Of a stretch of DNA of 64,000 nucleotides, positions 59,917 through 64,000 are shown one piece after another. The notes below the pieces were generated by a model, which saw only the letters and a list, made by a program, of their open reading frames with translations, was not told the origin of the DNA and searched no databases. The translations under genes were made by a program, and so were the position numbers. Numbering within the stretch: the stretch's first letter is position 1; the number at the start of each line of letters is the position of its first letter. The DNA is from Paracoccaceae bacterium (GTDB lineage: Bacteria; Pseudomonadota; Alphaproteobacteria; Rhodobacterales; Rhodobacteraceae), in contig JAIOYF010000016.1 of the NCBI GenBank assembly GCA_021741245.1, forward strand, positions 1-64,000, read 5' to 3'.

Positions 59917-60514
59917 CCTTGGCAAGCATCGCAGCTTGCGTCCGATTGGCCGCACCGATCTTGCGATACAGGGTTTTCACATGCAACTTAACCGTGGGTT
60001 CCATCAACTCCAGATCGCGGGCAATCTCTTTGTTTGATTTGCCTTCGCACAGGCCCTGAAGAACCTGCAATTCACGACGCGACAACTTTTCACTCATCGC
60101 GTTCTGGGCGGTCTCATCCGGGGTGGCGGTCATGAAATCAATCGGCGCATATTGCTCGCCCATGGCCATGAAACGCACAGCATTGGCCAATGATTTTGCG
60201 GGCAGCGTCTTAGGCAAGAACCCGGCCGCACCCAAAGTAAGCGCCTGTTCTGCAATATCACGCGGGGCAATGCCCGAGATCAGCGCAACACGCGCAGCGC
60301 CCTTTTCCAACAGAGCGGCCTTTAATCCTTCAAGCCCATTCATTCCGGGCATGCCGAAATCCAATAGAACCAGATCAAATGGACCATCAGACCGAATCTT
60401 GTCCAATGCCGAAGGCAAGTCCTTTACGGCAACCGAGTCGATACTCTGGCTTTGCAAGAATAAGACAAGCGTATCACGCAATAGGTCATGATCATCGGCA
60501 ATCAGGATACGCAT
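59900..60514 (-). CDS. NarL/LuxR-type response regulator
   Basis: A 204-residue two-domain regulator: receiver with acidic pocket IADDHD, phospho-Asp52 (LLDFGMPG), Lys switch (LPKTLPAKS), and a LuxR helix-turn-helix (LSRRELQVLQGLCEGKSNKEIARDLELMEPTVKLHVKTLYRKIG). It lies 16 nt downstream of the hybrid histidine kinase and is its likely partner. Confidence 0.92.
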   Translation of the reverse strand: MRILIADDHDLLRDTLVLFLQSQSIDSVAVKDLPSALDKIRSDGPFDLVLLDFGMPGMNGLEGLKAALLEKGAARVALISGIAPRDIAEQALTLGAAGFLPKTLPAKSLANAVRFMAMGEQYAPIDFMTATPDETAQNAMSEKLSRRELQVLQGLCEGKSNKEIARDLELMEPTVKLHVKTLYRKIGAANRTQAAMLAKEAGLF

Positions 60515-60530
60515 TTTGCAACAATCCTTT

Positions 60531-63500
60531 TCAATTCTGACGTGAGTCTAGCGCGGCAATGGCTATATCCACAAGGCCTTGTGAGGAAAGAGGCTTCCCA
60601 AGGACAGCAAAAAATGAAGGATCTTCCTGTCTTTTCGAGTCACGCTGCCGCCAATCTGGAAGGGCAGTGATCAAAATCACTGGCAAACCCGGGTCCCTTT
60701 GGTGCACCGCGCGGGCCAGATCTGCCCCTGTGGTCTCGCCCATGTCAAAATCGGTCAGGACCAGATTGAAGGCATCGCTGTCTTCCAGAAGAATTTCAAT
60801 CGCTGCGTGTGGGTCGGAGGTCGGCGCAACCTCGGCTCCTGCGCGCTCAAGCATCGCCGTGATCACGGAAAGCACATCCTCATCGTCATCAACGACCAAG
60901 ATCGACACCCCTTTCAGGGGCTGTTTTGATGTGGTCGATGCCGCGCGCTTTGTTTGGGAATCCGCTGATTTCCCTTCTGTCGCCACAGGTGTTGCGACAA
61001 TTCCCTCTGGGTCCGACAAGGGCAGCAAGACCTTGAAAATAGAACCTTTCCCGCTTGTTGACAAAAGCTGTATGGACCCTTGGGCCGCCGTGACCACGCC
61101 CGAGACGATAGACAGCCCAAGGCCGCTGCCCTTTTCCCCTTTGGTCGAAAAATAGGGTGTGAAAATCTTGTCGGCTGTGGCGCATTCGATCCTGGGGCCT
61201 GTGTCTTCGACGATCAGGCAGGCATAATTGCGTTCAGGGGATGACACGCCGATGCGGAGTTGCACGTCTGCGCCATCGGACTCTCCGGTGACATCGGCCA
61301 ATGTCGCTTCGCGCAATTGGATGCGGATATGCTTTTCCGCCTCAGATCCATGGTCTTGCGCCATGGCGTCGCGCGCGTTGATCCCAAGATTTAGAACGAT
61401 CTGCAAAATATCTGTTTGCTCAATCTTGGTCATCAAAGGCTCAACGGGCTGTTCAAAACTGAACCTGATCTTGCGGCCCAATCCGGGTCGCAGCAGTTCG
61501 GTCGCCTCACGGACGATCGCGTTCAGGTTGCTGGACGTGGTGCTTGACGGGCGTGCGCCAAGTGCCAAAAGCTTGCGCACCATGATTTCGGCACGTTCGG
61601 CGGATTTCTGAATGCGCTGGGCGTGGTCATGCGCCCGACGGATTGCGCCGTCACCATCATCTTCGGCAATCAATGTGGCCGACCCTGAAATGGCCGCGAT
61701 CAGATTGTTAAAATCATGTGCCAGTCCAGCGGCAAGTTGGCCGATGACCTCACGCCTTTGCGCAATCTGAAGGGTTTCGCGTAAAGTATTGGTCTCAAGT
61801 TCGGCCTGCCTGCGTTCAGCAAGGTCGCGCACAACCCAGACCAAAGCGCCGTCGGCACGCCGGGTCAGCGAGAGTTCGATGTCGGCCAATGACCCATCCT
61901 GGCGGGTGATACGAACCTCTCCTGTCCAGTTCTCACCACTTTCAACCAAATGGGACAGGCCGTTTTCCAAGATTTCTGTCGCCGCGTCCTGCCCAACCAA
62001 AGCACTCCAGTTCCGCCCGATAGCCGAGATCGGTGGCGACACGCCAAAGATCGACCGAAAGGCAAGGTTGGCATAAAGCAAGATGCCATCTGGTGATGAA
62101 ATTGCCATTCCATCGCGCGCGGCGTCCATTGCTGCGGCCCGGTCTGACAAGGCGCGAGCCTCGGCCTCTTTCAGGGCAGTGATGTCAATCCGCAAGCCGA
62201 CGCGCCCACCGTCCGGGGTGATCTTATCAAAAACCCGGATCCAGCGGCCATCGGAAAGGCGAACTTCCAAAGAAACGTCCCCCGCATCATGGGCGGACAG
62301 GCGCGTTTCAAGCCATTCTTGTTCGCGACCGATCGCTTCGGGGTAATGTCCCATCTGCAGACCGCGCTGCAGGATTTCGGTCAGTGTCACGCCCGGTTTG
62401 ATCTCATCTTCAAAGCCGGGTGCAATGCCGCGATAGCGATCATTGCATATGACCAGCCGTCCGTTCTTGTCGAACAGGACAAAGCCATCTTCGAGGGATT
62501 CGACCGCTGCGATCAGGCGATCTTGGGCTTGCTTTGCCTCTCGGGCGGCCTTCTCAATGGCAGCTTCTTGGTTCTTGCGTTCGGTAATCTCGGTTTCGAT
62601 GGCCATAAAACCAGTCAGGATTCCGCGCTCGTTGAACATCGGCTGAATATCAAGCTCGATCCAGTAAACCTCGCCATTGCGTCTTGTGTTGATCAGTTCC
62701 GCGTGGACGGGTTCGCTCTTCTCAAGCGCAGATCGAATTCTGTTGATGGTGCGCGGATCACTGAGATCCGATTGCAACAACCTTGCGGGGTTTGTGCCCT
62801 TTACCTCATCACGCGTCCATCCCGTTACACGTTCAAAGGCTGCGTTGACCCATGTGATACGGCGCTGTGTGTCAGTGACGACGATAAGGTTGCTTGCGCG
62901 TTTTGCAACTTCGTCCAACAGGGCGATGTCTTCGGCTTGTGTCGTCTCGCGGGTGATATCGCGCAACACAAACAGATAACCCGGCTTGTCTGTTGGCGAG
63001 TCTGCTTCGCGCCGGGTGGCGCTGGCACGTATCCAGCGAAGGTCACCGTTGCCAACGTCATAGCGAAAGGTGTGGCCCAAAGAACGTCCGGTTGCCTTTA
63101 CCTCATCAAGCATTTCATGGCCTTGCGTCGCCAGTTTTGCATCCAGCGTTTCTTGCAGCGTTCGGCCCATCAACTGACTTGCGATGCGGCTCATTACACC
63201 GTTCCCGCGTGAGTAGTGGTCAACGAAGCGGCCCTCATCGTCCAGTTCGACGACCAGATCAGGCAGCGCGGCCAAGGTCGCCTGAAGGCGGTTGTGCGCA
63301 CGGTTCAGGGCGTGCTGTGCCTGTCGGTTAAGGTCTTCCGTGCGGTGTTGGCGTGTGACGGCACTGATTGCATTTGCGGCGGAACGGAGCAGGAAGATCT
63401 CACCTTGCAGAAAGCTGCGCGGGGCAGAGATCATCTCAAACCCGACAAAACCGTGGAGTTGGCCATTTGCAAGCATGGGTGTGATAAGCAAAGACTTGGC

Positions 63501-63995
63501 GTTCTCGGAGAGTAAGCCGCGACTTTCGGGTCTGCCATGAGGTGAGGCACTGGCGTATTGAATGAGGATTTCCTGACCCTCGAGCAGCTTTGGCAGCCAT
63601 GGCTCCAGATCTACGGCGGGGAAACGGTTCAGCACGTTTCGGAGGGGGGGCACGCCCGGCGCGACCCATTCATGCGTGCAGGTCAGATGCGCATCATCCT
63701 GCAATTCAACGACATAGCTGCGGTCCGCGTCGCACAACCTGCTTAGGTCTGACAGAGCTTTGTCTATCGTATCATTTAGGGTGCTGTGGGTTGCCGTAAG
63801 AAGGTCGTTCAGCAAATCGACGGCCAGCGCCTGGCCTTGCGTGAGCCTGCCGTAGGCCCGATTGACCGCTTGAAAAGATGGATCCAGCCCGTCATCTACG
63901 GGATCTGCCCTATGACCATCGATAAGCGCCACAAGGTCTGCATTGCGTTGAGCAAGCCGAAGCGCCCGAAGCGGTTGAACCGCAACCCGCGCCAT
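60531..63995 (-). CDS. Multi-PAS/GAF hybrid histidine kinase (may extend past the window edge)
   Basis: A 1,154-residue soluble kinase. A GAF-like domain (about residues 75-225) is followed by four PAS modules (about 235-360, 365-485, 500-620, 625-745), a coiled coil, the phosphoacceptor domain with AHDFNN (His near 758), an HATPase with YFSTKGEKGSGLGLSIV, and a C-terminal receiver (LVVDDDEDVL; phospho-Asp in LTDFDM near 1079). No membrane span is seen, so it senses cytoplasmic cues. The first codon seen is ATG at 63995, 5 nt from the edge; the true start may lie outside. The NarL-type regulator downstream is probably its output. Confidence 0.88.
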   Translation of the reverse strand: MARVAVQPLRALRLAQRNADLVALIDGHRADPVDDGLDPSFQAVNRAYGRLTQGQALAVDLLNDLLTATHSTLNDTIDKALSDLSRLCDADRSYVVELQDDAHLTCTHEWVAPGVPPLRNVLNRFPAVDLEPWLPKLLEGQEILIQYASASPHGRPESRGLLSENAKSLLITPMLANGQLHGFVGFEMISAPRSFLQGEIFLLRSAANAISAVTRQHRTEDLNRQAQHALNRAHNRLQATLAALPDLVVELDDEGRFVDHYSRGNGVMSRIASQLMGRTLQETLDAKLATQGHEMLDEVKATGRSLGHTFRYDVGNGDLRWIRASATRREADSPTDKPGYLFVLRDITRETTQAEDIALLDEVAKRASNLIVVTDTQRRITWVNAAFERVTGWTRDEVKGTNPARLLQSDLSDPRTINRIRSALEKSEPVHAELINTRRNGEVYWIELDIQPMFNERGILTGFMAIETEITERKNQEAAIEKAAREAKQAQDRLIAAVESLEDGFVLFDKNGRLVICNDRYRGIAPGFEDEIKPGVTLTEILQRGLQMGHYPEAIGREQEWLETRLSAHDAGDVSLEVRLSDGRWIRVFDKITPDGGRVGLRIDITALKEAEARALSDRAAAMDAARDGMAISSPDGILLYANLAFRSIFGVSPPISAIGRNWSALVGQDAATEILENGLSHLVESGENWTGEVRITRQDGSLADIELSLTRRADGALVWVVRDLAERRQAELETNTLRETLQIAQRREVIGQLAAGLAHDFNNLIAAISGSATLIAEDDGDGAIRRAHDHAQRIQKSAERAEIMVRKLLALGARPSSTTSSNLNAIVREATELLRPGLGRKIRFSFEQPVEPLMTKIEQTDILQIVLNLGINARDAMAQDHGSEAEKHIRIQLREATLADVTGESDGADVQLRIGVSSPERNYACLIVEDTGPRIECATADKIFTPYFSTKGEKGSGLGLSIVSGVVTAAQGSIQLLSTSGKGSIFKVLLPLSDPEGIVATPVATEGKSADSQTKRAASTTSKQPLKGVSILVVDDDEDVLSVITAMLERAGAEVAPTSDPHAAIEILLEDSDAFNLVLTDFDMGETTGADLARAVHQRDPGLPVILITALPDWRQRDSKRQEDPSFFAVLGKPLSSQGLVDIAIAALDSRQN

Positions 63996-64000
63996 ATGGG

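Noticed and set aside
1-64000. CRISPR arrays, tRNA or rRNA genes, riboswitches, prophage
   Set aside because: No regularly spaced direct repeats, cloverleaf-like genes, rRNA blocks, recognised riboswitch cores or phage structural genes were seen on either strand.

Overview
The window reads as chromosomal DNA of a GC-rich alphaproteobacterium of the Rhodobacteraceae (Rhodobacter/Gemmobacter/Tabrizicola-like). This rests on gene content and style: a VPLPA-type C-terminal sorting tail, DUF2794, IalB and NnrS/NnrU/NirV families, a second rpoN paralogue, long antisense open frames caused by high GC, and many 4-nt ATGA/GTGA gene overlaps. No rRNA, tRNA or CRISPR array was seen.

Layout. 1-0.9 kb: a mosaic of broken insertion sequences (an IS3-family end inserted into another IS3 element, next to an IS5-family remnant). 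1.1-6.0 kb: an arsenic island with two divergent operons, arsR/arsC fusion - GAPDH - arsJ on the minus strand (arsenate export as 1-arseno-3-phosphoglycerate) and arsR - permease - thioredoxin-like protein on the plus strand. 6.4-17.2 kb: a self-contained sigma-54 island made of a dedicated RpoN paralogue, a complete dipeptide-type ABC importer, a C45-family amide hydrolase/acyltransferase, a one-domain sigma-54 activator without a sensor domain, and an AtuA-like/DUF4387 pair. The transporter operon and the AtuA pair are each preceded by an almost identical -24/-12 promoter and by paired GCGTG motifs. 17.4-19.2 kb: a decayed scar (frameshifted sterol desaturase, MFS remnant, and a truncated ArsR-rhodanese gene fused tail-to-tail with a truncated nnrU).

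19.2-31.8 kb: a partial denitrification cluster: norCBQD plus two small membrane-protein genes, a DUF1858 gene, two Crp/Fnr-type regulators without iron-sulfur cysteines, nnrS, pseudoazurin, nirK and nirV, with a choice-of-anchor-F exported protein between them. Four matching TTG-N8-CAA dyads precede its operons, so the cluster looks like one nitric-oxide/low-oxygen regulon converting nitrite to nitrous oxide. No nosZ or nar genes are visible. 31.8-34.6 kb: an IS21-family element whose istA and istB are interrupted by six short palindromic insertions that fall into three sequence families.

34.8-39.2 kb: a CoA-dependent hydroxycinnamate (ferulate-like) catabolic cluster. 39.3-48.0 kb: mostly housekeeping genes (YcaQ-like glycosylase, fatty acid desaturase, rlmN, IalB, asparaginase, DUF2794, NlpC/P60 protein, leucyl aminopeptidase). 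48.2-50.2 kb: a bicarbonate module (beta-carbonic anhydrase, SbtA-type transporter, SbtB-type PII protein). 50.3-54.3 kb: a 56-aa protein, asd and two MFS transporters. 54.4-59.9 kb: aldo/keto reductases, a Gfo/Idh/MocA oxidoreductase, a GntR regulator, and a monooxygenase - aldo/keto reductase - flavin reductase operon whose composition resembles oxidative sulfosugar desulfonation. 59.9-64 kb: a LuxR-type response regulator and a large PAS hybrid histidine kinase that reaches the right edge.
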